A DNA stretch of 64,000 nucleotides from CAYHMW01 sp964357925 (GCA_964357925.1 CAYHMW010000002.1:27141-91140); one strand, 5' to 3'; shown: positions 43,086 to 51,745, counted from the first letter of the stretch. Notes: a model not told the origin generated them from the sequence alone. Translations and numbers: made by a program.

Positions 43086-43735
43086 TGGTAAAAGCAATAA
43101 ATCTAGCTCTTGCCTTAATACTAATAGCATTCTCAATATTAGGTTTACCCAGAATCATCCGAATCAAGCACATAACATGTATAAGTGATAAATCACCATG
43201 TCGTGGCGAGACAGTTGAAAAAATTAGTAAGCACATTGGTATTCCAATTCAAGAGGCTCTAACCAGAGTTCAAAAAGAACTTAATAATAATTCTTTGATT
43301 AAGAGTTCAGAGGTAAAATACGTGTTTCCAAATTCAATTTCAGCCTCAATAGATTACAAAAAACCAGCATTGAGACTCAAATACATAGGTTTTTCTAACA
43401 CAATTGTCGTTGATGAATCGGGAAGTATTATCAGAACTGAAAACGTTGACAATCTACCAACATTGCTAATCGAAGGTAACGCAGGTGAACTTTCAAAATC
43501 TATTCCTCTAATTCTAAATTTAAACAAATATTATGGTTTCAACTATTTCACATTAACAAAAGATGTGTTAAGTACAAAAACAAAAGACGATATCGCTCTA
43601 GTAATACCGACAGATAATGATATTGACATAACGCTTGGGTCAATAAATTTGACTCTTTCCCAGTTGAATAGGCAATTACAAGGAATTAGAATTGAAGAGA
43701 TTGACTTTAGGTACAAAAACCCCATTGTAAGATAG
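43085..43735 (+). CDS. ftsQ: Cell division protein FtsQ/DivIB-like
   Basis: The 216-residue bitopic protein has a short cytosolic start, one helix (about 5-22), and a POTRA-type domain (about 26-95, with KHITCISDKSPCRGETVEKI, two Cys that could pair). A FtsQ beta-domain follows (about 96-210). The motif VFPNSISASIDYKKPALRL is the usual L-P-x-x-i-x-v-x-v-x-E-r-x-P segment. It links the FtsL-like protein to FtsA/FtsZ. The GTG start is used, with one-base overlaps on both sides. Confidence 0.83.
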   Translation: MVKAINLALALILIAFSILGLPRIIRIKHITCISDKSPCRGETVEKISKHIGIPIQEALTRVQKELNNNSLIKSSEVKYVFPNSISASIDYKKPALRLKYIGFSNTIVVDESGSIIRTENVDNLPTLLIEGNAGELSKSIPLILNLNKYYGFNYFTLTKDVLSTKTKDDIALVIPTDNDIDITLGSINLTLSQLNRQLQGIRIEEIDFRYKNPIVR

Positions 43736-45006
43736 TGAAAATGACTAAAAGCAAAATTATAGCCGCCATTGATATAGGTTCCTCGAAGGTGACATCGCTC
43801 CTCGCGCAAGCTGTAGTCGAACAGGCCACCTTAGAAACGGTCATAAATATTATGGGAGTGTCGACTGTGCCTTCAAAAGGCATAAAAAAGGGTCAGATTG
43901 TCGACATTGAAGAAGCAGTTGAAGCAACAATAATATCTGTTGAAGGAGCAGAGCGGATGGCTGGCTACAATATTGACAAAGCGTTTGTCTCGGTGGGAGG
44001 GGGGCATATCCAATCGCAAAACAGCAAAGGTGTAGTCGCTGTATCGGATCCAAATGGTGAAGTTTCAGGTGAAGATGTTGGTCGTGTAATAGAATCGGCT
44101 AGAGCAGTTTCACTCCCTGCCTCAAGAGAAATCATCCATGTGATTCCAAGAGAATACATTGTCGATGGTGAAGCAGGCGTGCGTGACCCAGTTGGGATGA
44201 CCGGAGTGCGTCTTGAAGTTGAGACACATCTTGTGACAGCGAGTTCACCAGCCCTGAAAAACCTCACAAAGACTATAAAGGAAGTTGGCGTTGATATCGA
44301 AGAAACAGTTTTCTCAGCCCTCGCCGCAAGCCACTCGACACTCACAGGGACCGAGAAGGAATTGGGCTGTGTCCTCATTGATATTGGAGCTGGAACCACC
44401 TCAATTGCTGCACATATCGATAACGCACTTGCCTATTCAGGCTCGATACCCATAGGTGCAAGAAATGTAACAAATGATTTAGCAATCGGCCTTCGGGTAA
44501 CACTCGATACTGCAGAGAAAATAAAAATTGCACTAAATAATCCTCCTAAAAGAGGTGATGATGGAAAGCAAATGGACTTGACTGAATTCGGCGCAAAAGA
44601 ACACAAAAAGATTTCGACTAGAACATTAACCGAAGGAATAATAAGACCACGCTTGAATGAAATATTTTCAATGGTCAAGTTAGATTTGGAGCGAGCAGGA
44701 CTCATTCACAGAGTCCCTTCAGGCGCAATTCTCTGTGGTGGTGGAGCATTAACTTCAGGCATTGAGGAATCCGCAAGAAGAACGCTTGGTTTACCAGTTA
44801 GAGTTGCAAAACCCGGTGGAGTCGGCGGACTTATTGACGATACTGGCACACCTGAGTACGCAGCCGCCGTTGGACTAATCCTATATGGCGCTGGCTCTGG
44901 CGGAAAGTTTATAGAAAGTAAGCAATTTATGCCAACAAAGCTCAGTCTTCCTGGAAGGGGCGCATTTGGTAACGCAGTCCGAATGATCAAAGATTTACTG
45001 CCGTAA
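43735..45006 (+). CDS. ftsA: Cell division protein FtsA
   Basis: This actin-like ATPase tethers FtsZ to the membrane. The 423 residues include IAAIDIGSSKVTSLLAQ (phosphate 1, about 8-24), the 1C domain with GMTGVRLEVETHLVTA, LIDIGAGTTSIAAH (phosphate 2, about 211-224) and ILCGGGALTSGIEE (adenosine motif, about 335-348). The C-terminus RGAFGNAVRMIKDLLP forms the expected amphipathic membrane-binding helix. The GTG start overlaps ftsQ. There is a 59-base gap with its own promoter before ftsZ. Confidence 0.94.
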   Translation: MKMTKSKIIAAIDIGSSKVTSLLAQAVVEQATLETVINIMGVSTVPSKGIKKGQIVDIEEAVEATIISVEGAERMAGYNIDKAFVSVGGGHIQSQNSKGVVAVSDPNGEVSGEDVGRVIESARAVSLPASREIIHVIPREYIVDGEAGVRDPVGMTGVRLEVETHLVTASSPALKNLTKTIKEVGVDIEETVFSALAASHSTLTGTEKELGCVLIDIGAGTTSIAAHIDNALAYSGSIPIGARNVTNDLAIGLRVTLDTAEKIKIALNNPPKRGDDGKQMDLTEFGAKEHKKISTRTLTEGIIRPRLNEIFSMVKLDLERAGLIHRVPSGAILCGGGALTSGIEESARRTLGLPVRVAKPGGVGGLIDDTGTPEYAAAVGLILYGAGSGGKFIESKQFMPTKLSLPGRGAFGNAVRMIKDLLP

Positions 45007-45009
45007 CTT

Positions 45010-45037
45010 TTGACTTTCTGCCCTCATCTGCTACACT
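45010..45037 (+). promoter_or_regulatory. ftsZ promoter
   Basis: TTGACT (45010-45015), a 16-base spacer and TACACT (45032-45037) are followed by a leader with a T8 run and AGAGAG near the ATG at 45066. This would give ftsZ its own expression level. Confidence 0.6.
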
Positions 45038-45065
45038 GCGCTTAAGTTTTTTTTAGAGAGATTAT

Positions 45066-46232
45066 ATGGCCTTAGTTAAACCAGATTCCGCTCGTATTGC
45101 AAAGATTAAAGTAGTTGGAGTCGGTGGTGGAGGAGGCAACGCGGTTAGCTCGATGGTCCAAGGTAACACCATTTCAGGTGTTGAATTTATAGCACTTAAT
45201 ACAGACGCCCAAGTACTCCTCGATAATCCAGCACCCACGAAAATCCAAATCGGTGAAAAGTTAACTAAAGGTTTGGGTGTCGGCGGCAATCCTGAAATTG
45301 GCACTCAAGCAGCAGAAGAATCTTACGAAAAAATCAAAGAACTCCTCATCGACTCAGACATGATATTCGTTACAGCTGGCATGGGAGGAGGAACGGGAAC
45401 TGGTGCATCCCCCATTGTGGCCAAAATTGCAAAAGAAATCGGGGCACTCACAGTGGCAATCGTCACAAAACCATTTACTTTTGAAGGCAACAGACGTGCT
45501 CTCCTTGCAGAAGAGGGTATTGATAAGCTTCGTGACGAAGTGGATACCCTTATTGTTATCCCAAACCAACGCCTTATGGATGTCATTGATCGCAAAATGA
45601 CTCTTATTGAAGCCTTTAAAGTCGCAGATGGTGTTCTGGGCCAGGCCGTTTCAGGAATAGCAGAAATTATTACAACACCGGGACTTGTTAACGTCGACTT
45701 TGCAGACGTCAATGCGATTATGAAAAACGCCGGCTCTGCACTTCTTGGTATTGGTACTGGTGTAGGTGAGAATAGAGCCCAAATGGCAGCCCGTGCAGCG
45801 GTCAGCTCACCCCTTCTCGATCTTTCTATCGACGGGGCTCGTGGAGTACTATTTAATATCACAGCCGGACCAGATCTTACAATGTATGAGGTTGATGAGG
45901 CCGCGAGAATAATCTCTCAATCAGCGGATCCCGAAGCGAATATTATCTACGGAAACGTCATTAGAGAAGATATGACCGATCAGGTAAGGATCACGGTTAT
46001 AGCAACAGGCTTCGATGAGACCCAAGCCAGATTATCAAAATTAAACGAACCCTCAACCATTCATACTCCGAGCCCGATTCAAGGTGTGGTCAGTGAGCGA
46101 GTTGAAGAAAAAGAAGAGGACGACGAGGACACAGGTGATCAAGATAAAATAAAGTCATTAAGAGATATTGACGAGCAAGACGAATTCAGCAAAGACTTCG
46201 ACATCCCGGCCTTCCTCCGCAAAATCCACTAA
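45066..46232 (+). CDS. ftsZ: Cell division GTPase FtsZ
   Basis: This tubulin homologue forms the Z ring. The 388 residues include VGVGGGGGNAVSSMV (about 18-32), the tubulin signature GMGGGTGTGASPIVA (about 104-118), the NxDFADV catalytic loop as VNVDFADVNAIM (about 206-217), and a short acidic linker (EEKEEDDEDTGDQ). The C-terminal tail FDIPAFLRKIH binds FtsA. It closes the dcw cluster; no hairpin terminator follows directly. Confidence 0.97.
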   Translation: MALVKPDSARIAKIKVVGVGGGGGNAVSSMVQGNTISGVEFIALNTDAQVLLDNPAPTKIQIGEKLTKGLGVGGNPEIGTQAAEESYEKIKELLIDSDMIFVTAGMGGGTGTGASPIVAKIAKEIGALTVAIVTKPFTFEGNRRALLAEEGIDKLRDEVDTLIVIPNQRLMDVIDRKMTLIEAFKVADGVLGQAVSGIAEIITTPGLVNVDFADVNAIMKNAGSALLGIGTGVGENRAQMAARAAVSSPLLDLSIDGARGVLFNITAGPDLTMYEVDEAARIISQSADPEANIIYGNVIREDMTDQVRITVIATGFDETQARLSKLNEPSTIHTPSPIQGVVSERVEEKEEDDEDTGDQDKIKSLRDIDEQDEFSKDFDIPAFLRKIH

Positions 46233-46244
46233 TTTTCCTATAGC

Positions 46245-46274
46245 TTGTAATATCTCTAAGATAATTTATATAAT
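46245..46274 (+). promoter_or_regulatory. Promoter of the small gene at 46306
   Basis: TTGTAA (46245-46250), an 18-base spacer and TATAAT (46269-46274) precede a leader with a strong Shine-Dalgarno GGAGG at 46296-46300. Confidence 0.6.
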
Positions 46275-46305
46275 ATTGGGGGTAGCAACAATTTTGGAGG
46301 GAACT

Positions 46306-46491
46306 ATGAAAAAGAGAGTTGTGTTCTGGGTGCTTTCGCTAATTGTATTCACCGTTATATCCGCGATCATAGAAACACATTTCGGAATCGAATTCCCAAG
46401 CCAAGCTGCAGAATGGCTCCATGATATCTCACTCATGGTATATGGAGGCATAATAGTCTTCATAATTGAACAATTTTGGCAACAGCCGTAA
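46306..46491 (+). CDS. Small two-helix membrane protein, unknown
   Basis: This 61-residue protein has two hydrophobic helices (about residues 5-22 and 38-56) joined by an ETHFGIEFPSQAAEW loop. The start is ATG 46306, because GGAGG lies 5 bases before it and the promoter above ends upstream; an open frame from 46168 overlaps ftsZ and is not supported. A hairpin terminator follows six bases after the stop. It is a complete stand-alone expression cassette between ftsZ and the Erm-like gene. No family is recognised. Confidence 0.65.
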   Translation: MKKRVVFWVLSLIVFTVISAIIETHFGIEFPSQAAEWLHDISLMVYGGIIVFIIEQFWQQP

Positions 46492-46496
46492 CATCT

Positions 46497-46522
46497 GTAG
46501 GCAGGTATATATTCCTGCCTAC
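46497..46522. terminator. Bidirectional-looking hairpin terminator
   Basis: GTAGGCAGG/CCTGCCTAC forms a 9-bp stem with an 8-base loop (TATATATT). The hairpin overlaps the stop codon of the minus-strand methyltransferase (46521-46519). A T-containing tract follows weakly (AACTTTCT). Confidence 0.65.
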
Positions 46523-47406
46523 AACTTTCTCCAATCTGGATTTTTTCTTGTTCTATTTATCTTAACTAATTTAGAATCTCTTACTTGTTGTTTTTGATAA
46601 AATCCTCTCAGAATCGACTTGCCGCCAGTGTTTGAGTACTTTAGAAAGTAATCAAACAACTCTATCCAATGTTTGTGTTCAAGATCGCTCGGCTTGGACC
46701 TTTTTGAAAAACCAATCTTATTTGATAGCGAGACCATTTTATCTTTTCCAATCAAAACAGAAAGCCCATCTATCACATTTGGCTTAAATTGAGCAAAGGT
46801 AAACGCAACAAAATCATAATAAAGCTGTTTATCTTTTTGTTGAACCAATGGTTGTTTCCGCTGCTTAATGTTCAACAAAACAACCCTAAATCTTGGTGAT
46901 GGAAAGAAATCTCTATTTTTGAAGTCATGTGCAACTTTCACTTCAAACCATGGTGCCAACAAAGAAGAAAACAAACTATTTTTGTAGGTATAGGGCTTAC
47001 CGATAAATTTCTTAGCAGCATCTTGTTGCACTATAAGATAAATATCGGAAGGAGGATACGCTGTCTGAGTTAATTTACGGACAATGTCTGAAGTTAGTGA
47101 AAATGGGATGTTTGAAAAAACCTTATATGGTTTATCAGGTAAATTTACATTTAAAACATCACCTAATCTTACCTCCAAACGACTATCGCCTTCGTATTTT
47201 CTTTGAAGTCTGCCACATAGTTCTTCATCAATCTCATACGCAATCACTTTTTTGGCGTGTTTTATAAGTTCGTTAGTTATCGCACCACGCCCTGGTCCAA
47301 TTTCGTAAACAACATCTTCCGCAGCTATTGAAGCACCAGACACTAAATCAGCAATTACTCTGTGGTTGACCAAATAATTTTGTGAGTAAACAACACTTTT
47401 TCTCAT
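46519..47406 (-). CDS. rRNA adenine N6-methyltransferase, Erm-like (KsgA/Erm family)
   Basis: It methylates adenine N6 in rRNA with SAM. The 295 residues show SQNYLVNHRVIADLV (8-22), motif I EIGPGRGAITNEL (35-47), AYEIDEELC (57-65), GDVLNVNLP and the catalytic motif N99-I-P-F102 followed by SLTSDIVRKL. KsgA usually has NLPY; Erm enzymes of 23S A2058 have NIPY/F with a STDIVRKI-like tail, so the Erm branch is favoured. The C-terminal tail RTRKNPDWRKL is basic, another Erm-like feature. It is divergent from ileS, with a TATAAT 7 nt before its ATG. KsgA cannot be excluded by eye. Confidence 0.82.
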   Translation of the reverse strand: MRKSVVYSQNYLVNHRVIADLVSGASIAAEDVVYEIGPGRGAITNELIKHAKKVIAYEIDEELCGRLQRKYEGDSRLEVRLGDVLNVNLPDKPYKVFSNIPFSLTSDIVRKLTQTAYPPSDIYLIVQQDAAKKFIGKPYTYKNSLFSSLLAPWFEVKVAHDFKNRDFFPSPRFRVVLLNIKQRKQPLVQQKDKQLYYDFVAFTFAQFKPNVIDGLSVLIGKDKMVSLSNKIGFSKRSKPSDLEHKHWIELFDYFLKYSNTGGKSILRGFYQKQQVRDSKLVKINRTRKNPDWRKL

Positions 47407-47413
47407 AGTTAGT

Positions 47414-47419
47414 ATTATA
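47414..47419 (-). promoter_or_regulatory. -10 box of the Erm-like gene
   Basis: TATAAT on the minus strand ends 7 nt before the ATG at 47406, without a Shine-Dalgarno. Confidence 0.5.
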
Positions 47420-47432
47420 CAATTACCTATTG

Positions 47433-47438
47433 TAAAAT
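47433..47438 (+). promoter_or_regulatory. -10 box of ileS
   Basis: TAAAAT ends 8 nt before the ileS ATG, without a Shine-Dalgarno. It is back to back with the -10 of the divergent methyltransferase. Confidence 0.45.
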
Positions 47439-47446
47439 ACCCTCAG

Positions 47447-50266
47447 ATGGCAAAAAGTAACTCCCACTTCAGGGTCGTTGATTCTCAGGTTTCATTCGTT
47501 GATATCGAAAACAAAATACTGAAATATTGGCAAGACAATAAAATCTTCGAAGAAAGTATCAAAAGCCGCCCTGAAGATAAAACTTGGACATTTCTAGATG
47601 GCCCGCCGTTCATCACTGGAATGCCCCATTATGGGAGCCTTCTCTCAAGTATTGCAAAAGATATTTACCCAAGATACTGGACCATGAAGGGTTATCGTGT
47701 TCGTCGAGTTTGGGGATGGGATTGCCATGGCTTGCCTGCCGAAAACAAAGTCGAAACAAAACTTGGTCTTGTAAGTAAGCGTGAAATCGAGGAAAAAGTT
47801 GGTGTTAAAAAGTTTATCGACGAGTGTAAGCTCTATGTCTCCGAAGTTTCAGGCGAGTGGGAATGGTATGTCAATCACATTGCCCGTTGGGCAGATTTTA
47901 AAAACGCCTATAAAACAATGGACGTGAGTTACATGGAGTCCGTGATGTGGGTCTTTAGTGAGCTTTACAAAAAAGAATTAATCTATAAGGGTCTTCGTGT
48001 GTCTCTTTATTGTCCACATTGTGTTACCCCGATCTCAAATTTCGAGGTAGCAATGGATGCTGACAACTATAAAGAAGTCACTGAAGCTGCTAACACCTAT
48101 AAATATAAATTAAAAGATGAAGAAGATACATTTTTACTCGCTTGGTCCACAACTCCATGGAATAAAATCGCCACCCCCGCGCTAGCTGTCAACCCAAAAC
48201 TTACTTATATCAGAGTAAAGCAAAACAATGAACACTATATACTGGCCAAAAATACCTTAAAAAATCTAACAGCCGAAAAATATGAGATTGAAAGTGAATT
48301 CAAGGGCAGTGATTTAGTAGGTAAAAGTTTTGAACCACACTACGACTTCTATGAAATTGAAAAAGATAAGAAAGCATTCATCGTAATCCCAGGGAATTTC
48401 GTCACAGAAGAAGAGGGGACAGGTATCGTTACAATTGCAGCTTACGGTGAAGACGACTTGAAGGCAATGAATGAACACAACATTCAAATAGTTTTGCATG
48501 TCGACGAGGAAGGTCATCTTAAAGGCAACGTTCCAAATTGGGGAGGCATGTACTATCTCAAGGTCAACAAACTGGTCAACGAGGACCTCGCAAATCGTGG
48601 CCTAGTGTACAAAGAGGAAAGCTATATCCACACTGTTCCAACTTGTTGGAGGTGCCACACCAGGCTTTATTATGCACCTCAAGACGCTTGGTACGTTGAT
48701 ATTGGGAAATTAAGGCCACAGCTTGAAGCTCAAAACGAATTTGTAAACTGGTTCCCAGATCACTTCAAACACGGCAGATTTTTAAATAGCGTAAAGTCAG
48801 CTCCCGACTGGTGCATTAGCCGCTCTCGCTATTGGGGTTCGCCTGTTCCTGTATGGGAAACGCCGTCTGGCAAACGCTTTGTTCCGGGATCGATTAAAGA
48901 ATTGGAGGAGTTATCAGGAGTCAAAATCAAAGACCTTCACAAACCTGAAATTGATGAGGTTACAATCAAAGACCCAGAGACAGGTGAACTCGCCAGACGG
49001 GTTCCAGAAGTCCTTGATAGCTGGACAGAGGCTGGCTCGGCAAGCTTTGCCGAAAGGCATTATCCGTTTGAAAAAGCCAATCTTGAAGATTTCTTCCCAC
49101 CAGATTTCATCAGTGAATACACTGGTCAAATCAGAGCTTGGTTTTATGTCCTCCATGTCATCGCAGTAGCACTCAATCTTAAAAAGGAGAAAAAAGATAA
49201 TATTTTATCGAGAAACGTTCATGTAACAGGTGTCATTAAAGGCAGCGACGGAAGAAAAATGAGTAAAAACTTGGGAAACTATCCAGACCCCAAAGAAATG
49301 CTTACAAAGTATGGTGGAGACGCCCTTCGGCTTTATCTTCTTGGTAGCCCCATTATGAACGGTGAAGACATTGCTATTTCTGAAGAAGAATATAAAGAAC
49401 AAGTTCGCGGATTTATGTTGCCACTTTGGAATGTTTACAAATTTTTTATAACTTATGCGAGTCTGAACAATTGGGAACCAAGTCAAAATGCCACGAATTC
49501 CGAAAATGTTCTAGATAAATGGTTGGTAAGTAGACTAAATAACTTAATCAAAAAGGTGACAACAGGCTTAGAGAACTACGATTCCACTAGTTCGGTTAAC
49601 GCAATTCGTGAATTTATTGTCGCAGATTTTTCTCAGTGGTACGTAAGGCGCTCGAGAGACCGAGTTGGTAATGAGTTTTATGAGACTACGTATAATGCCT
49701 TAGTTACACTCACAAAACTCTTGGCTCCAATAGCACCCTTTATTTCTGAAGAGATTTATCAAAACCTTACAGGTGGGAAGTCTGTCCATCTAGAAAACTG
49801 GCCAGAATTTAGCGAAGATAAAATAAATACAAAACTGGAGGAAGAAATGTTTGAGGCAAGAAAAATTGTTGAATTGGCACATGCAGAAAGAAAATCCCTC
49901 CAAATTCCAGTCAGACAGCCTCTCACCAAATTAATTATAAATTCACCAGTAGTTTTCTCGAGTGATGTCCAACAAATAATCGCAGACGAAGTAAATGTAC
50001 TAAAAGTTGAAATCCAAAAATCAGATGAAATATCAATAAAATTAGACACAAATATCGATGAAAACCTCAAGCTAATGGGTGAAGTCCGTGAATGGACCCG
50101 AAAAATTCAGGAAGAACGAAAGAGACTTGGAACTGCACTTGACGAAGAAGTTGATGTGCTACTCCCCGTTGTCTTTGAAGAAAATTATCTTGTCCCCCTT
50201 AAAGAAAAAGCTCTAGTTAGAAATCTTTCAGAAGGAGAATTTAGCGTATCAAGAGTCAGCAGATGA
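47447..50266 (+). CDS. ileS: Isoleucyl-tRNA synthetase (type 2, eukaryote/archaea-like)
   Basis: It charges tRNA-Ile. The 939 residues include the class I signature region PPFITGMPHYGSLLSS, where the HIGH motif reads H61-Y-G-S64 instead of the HYGH usual in type 2 enzymes. WGWDCHGLPAENKVE, the CP1 editing-domain motif STTPWNKIATP, and KMSKN (about residue 604; the KMSKS motif) follow, then the anticodon-binding domain. The zinc-binding CWRCHTRLYY stretch (about 402-411) is present. ATG 47447 follows a close -10 box. It overlaps rodA by ATGA. Confidence 0.95.
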   Translation: MAKSNSHFRVVDSQVSFVDIENKILKYWQDNKIFEESIKSRPEDKTWTFLDGPPFITGMPHYGSLLSSIAKDIYPRYWTMKGYRVRRVWGWDCHGLPAENKVETKLGLVSKREIEEKVGVKKFIDECKLYVSEVSGEWEWYVNHIARWADFKNAYKTMDVSYMESVMWVFSELYKKELIYKGLRVSLYCPHCVTPISNFEVAMDADNYKEVTEAANTYKYKLKDEEDTFLLAWSTTPWNKIATPALAVNPKLTYIRVKQNNEHYILAKNTLKNLTAEKYEIESEFKGSDLVGKSFEPHYDFYEIEKDKKAFIVIPGNFVTEEEGTGIVTIAAYGEDDLKAMNEHNIQIVLHVDEEGHLKGNVPNWGGMYYLKVNKLVNEDLANRGLVYKEESYIHTVPTCWRCHTRLYYAPQDAWYVDIGKLRPQLEAQNEFVNWFPDHFKHGRFLNSVKSAPDWCISRSRYWGSPVPVWETPSGKRFVPGSIKELEELSGVKIKDLHKPEIDEVTIKDPETGELARRVPEVLDSWTEAGSASFAERHYPFEKANLEDFFPPDFISEYTGQIRAWFYVLHVIAVALNLKKEKKDNILSRNVHVTGVIKGSDGRKMSKNLGNYPDPKEMLTKYGGDALRLYLLGSPIMNGEDIAISEEEYKEQVRGFMLPLWNVYKFFITYASLNNWEPSQNATNSENVLDKWLVSRLNNLIKKVTTGLENYDSTSSVNAIREFIVADFSQWYVRRSRDRVGNEFYETTYNALVTLTKLLAPIAPFISEEIYQNLTGGKSVHLENWPEFSEDKINTKLEEEMFEARKIVELAHAERKSLQIPVRQPLTKLIINSPVVFSSDVQQIIADEVNVLKVEIQKSDEISIKLDTNIDENLKLMGEVREWTRKIQEERKRLGTALDEEVDVLLPVVFEENYLVPLKEKALVRNLSEGEFSVSRVSR

Positions 50267-51318
50267 AGGTGAAAATCAGTCTGTTAAGTAAGAACTGGCC
50301 CTTTATGTTGGGAATCACCTTTTTAATTGTCACTAGTGTGATTGTGCTTCGCTCAGTAGCACCTTTCATCTTTCCCAACTATTTTATCTATATTGCAATC
50401 GGCATTCTTCTTTTTGTCTTCATATCACACATTGACATGGAAATCTTTTATGCCTTCTCACCGCACCTTTTCATATTAAGCGTACTATTCTTGCTTGCGC
50501 CTCTAGCAATTGGCCAGGCTACGCGTGGGGTTGTACGCTGGATTCCAGTCGGAAGTCTCGCGGTGCAGCCAGCAGAAATTATAAAACCATTTATCCTCCT
50601 CTTTTTTGCTCGTTACATGACCGCTGGTGAGCTAACACTTAAGCGGTTTGTTAGTGCCACTGCTTTATTTATGGTTCCACTTCTTCTTATCTTGATTCAA
50701 CCATCATTAGGCGTTGCCACAATTATGTTCTCAGGTTTTGTCGGCATTACTCTCTCCCTTCAATATAATAAAAAACTAATTGTGTTCGCGGCGATTGCGC
50801 TTTTGGCATTCTTACCAATTTTCTGGAATTTCATGCAACCATATCAAAAAGTTCGCGTTCAGACACTTTTTACTCCGGATATTGATCCATCGGGTGTCGG
50901 CTACAACTCAATTCAATCAAAAATTGCAGTCGGTAGTGGCAAGCTTACGGGCAGGGGACTGGGCCAGGGTGTGCAAACTCAACTGAAGTTCTTGCCAGAA
51001 AAGCACACAGACTTCATCTTTGCTGCAATCAGCGAAGAACTGGGCTTCGTGGGAGCATCGCTTGTCACAGGAATTCTGTTTTTTTTACTTTTTAGGATTC
51101 TAAAAGCACTAGAAGCAACCAATAACTTTACCTCCCGTGCTTTCATCTCGGGTGCACTTCTCATGCTATTTTTCCAGACAATGGTTCATATTGGTATGAA
51201 CATGGGGATCTTTCCCATTACTGGTTTACCTCTACCGTTTCTCTCTGCTGGTGGCTCATCCCTTATCTCTACATTCATCTTGTCGGGCTTAGTCATCTCA
51301 GCTAGAAATTATCGCTAG
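50263..51318 (+). CDS. rodA: SEDS peptidoglycan polymerase RodA-like
   Basis: It polymerises lipid II for side-wall growth, normally with a class B PBP that is not in this window. The 351 residues form about ten helices. The outer loop carries GRGLGQGVQTQLKFLPEKHT (about 227-246), then DFIFAAISEELGFVGA. The end has GLPLPFLSAGGSSL. It is distinguished from FtsW at 40825 by the FLPEKHTDFIF pattern and by location. Co-translation with ileS is unusual. Confidence 0.88.
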   Translation: MKVKISLLSKNWPFMLGITFLIVTSVIVLRSVAPFIFPNYFIYIAIGILLFVFISHIDMEIFYAFSPHLFILSVLFLLAPLAIGQATRGVVRWIPVGSLAVQPAEIIKPFILLFFARYMTAGELTLKRFVSATALFMVPLLLILIQPSLGVATIMFSGFVGITLSLQYNKKLIVFAAIALLAFLPIFWNFMQPYQKVRVQTLFTPDIDPSGVGYNSIQSKIAVGSGKLTGRGLGQGVQTQLKFLPEKHTDFIFAAISEELGFVGASLVTGILFFLLFRILKALEATNNFTSRAFISGALLMLFFQTMVHIGMNMGIFPITGLPLPFLSAGGSSLISTFILSGLVISARNYR

Positions 51319-51326
51319 CGTCTCGC

Positions 51327-51356
51327 TTGACACAACTCCCTACTATAGGGTAAAGT
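51327..51356 (+). promoter_or_regulatory. Promoter of the small gene at 51408
   Basis: A consensus TTGACA (51327-51332), an 18-base spacer and TAAAGT (51351-51356). The leader then holds AAGGAGG at 51397-51403. Confidence 0.65.
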
Positions 51357-51407
51357 ATGGCTCTGTCAAGGTAAAATTCTGAAAAATTAAGTCAAAAAGG
51401 AGGCAAG

Positions 51408-51710
51408 ATGTCCTGGAAACAGAGGTTAGAAGGTAGAAACGAATTCCCAGCGGTAGTAAATGCCTTCAAGGCCATAGGGATAAATCCCAGATTGATAATC
51501 GACCGCACGATTAAACCTTTTCCGCTTGATGAAAACGGCGAGGCTCATTTGCCTAGATTTGCGACAGCATCATTTGGCGACGAGACAATTATCATAGAAG
51601 AACATCTCAAGACAAAAAAACTGGGATGCAATGGCATGTCCGTTGTGAAAACAGTAGCCTATATATCGGGTAATCGTCCCGAACTCGAAACAGAAATCAT
51701 CGCTGAGTAA
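51408..51710 (+). CDS. Small soluble protein, unknown
   Basis: No family is recognised. The 100 residues are soluble, starting MSWKQRLEGRNEFPAVVNAF, with a beta-rich middle (FATASFGDETIIIEEHLKTK at about 50-69) and two Cys-free halves apart from one Cys at about residue 74. It is a complete cassette: consensus promoter, AAGGAGG four bases before the ATG, and a strong terminator 8 bases after the stop. The quality of these signals suggests strong or conditional expression. Confidence 0.7.
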   Translation: MSWKQRLEGRNEFPAVVNAFKAIGINPRLIIDRTIKPFPLDENGEAHLPRFATASFGDETIIIEEHLKTKKLGCNGMSVVKTVAYISGNRPELETEIIAE

Positions 51711-51718
51711 AAACGAAC

Positions 51719-51745
51719 CCAGGGAGCACTCTCCCTGGTTTTTTT
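51719..51745 (+). terminator. Strong rho-independent terminator
   Basis: CCAGGGAG/CTCCCTGG, a perfect 8-bp stem with loop CACT, is followed by seven T residues. Confidence 0.9.

Noticed and set aside
43965..44399. Long minus-strand open frame inside ftsA (and similar ones at 44433-44990)
   Set aside because: Ser/Pro/Thr-rich composition typical of an antisense shadow of a strongly biased coding frame; ftsA is unmistakable on the plus strand.
45323..45862. 179-codon minus-strand open frame inside ftsZ
   Set aside because: Antisense shadow; ftsZ motifs occupy the same bases on the plus strand.
46168..46305. Extension of the small gene at 46306 into ftsZ
   Set aside because: The Shine-Dalgarno GGAGG and the promoter both lie within this extension, so translation must start at 46306.
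48879..49169. Alternative-frame open reading frames within ileS (both strands)
   Set aside because: They overlap the KMSKS-containing coding frame and lack start signals or protein-like motifs.
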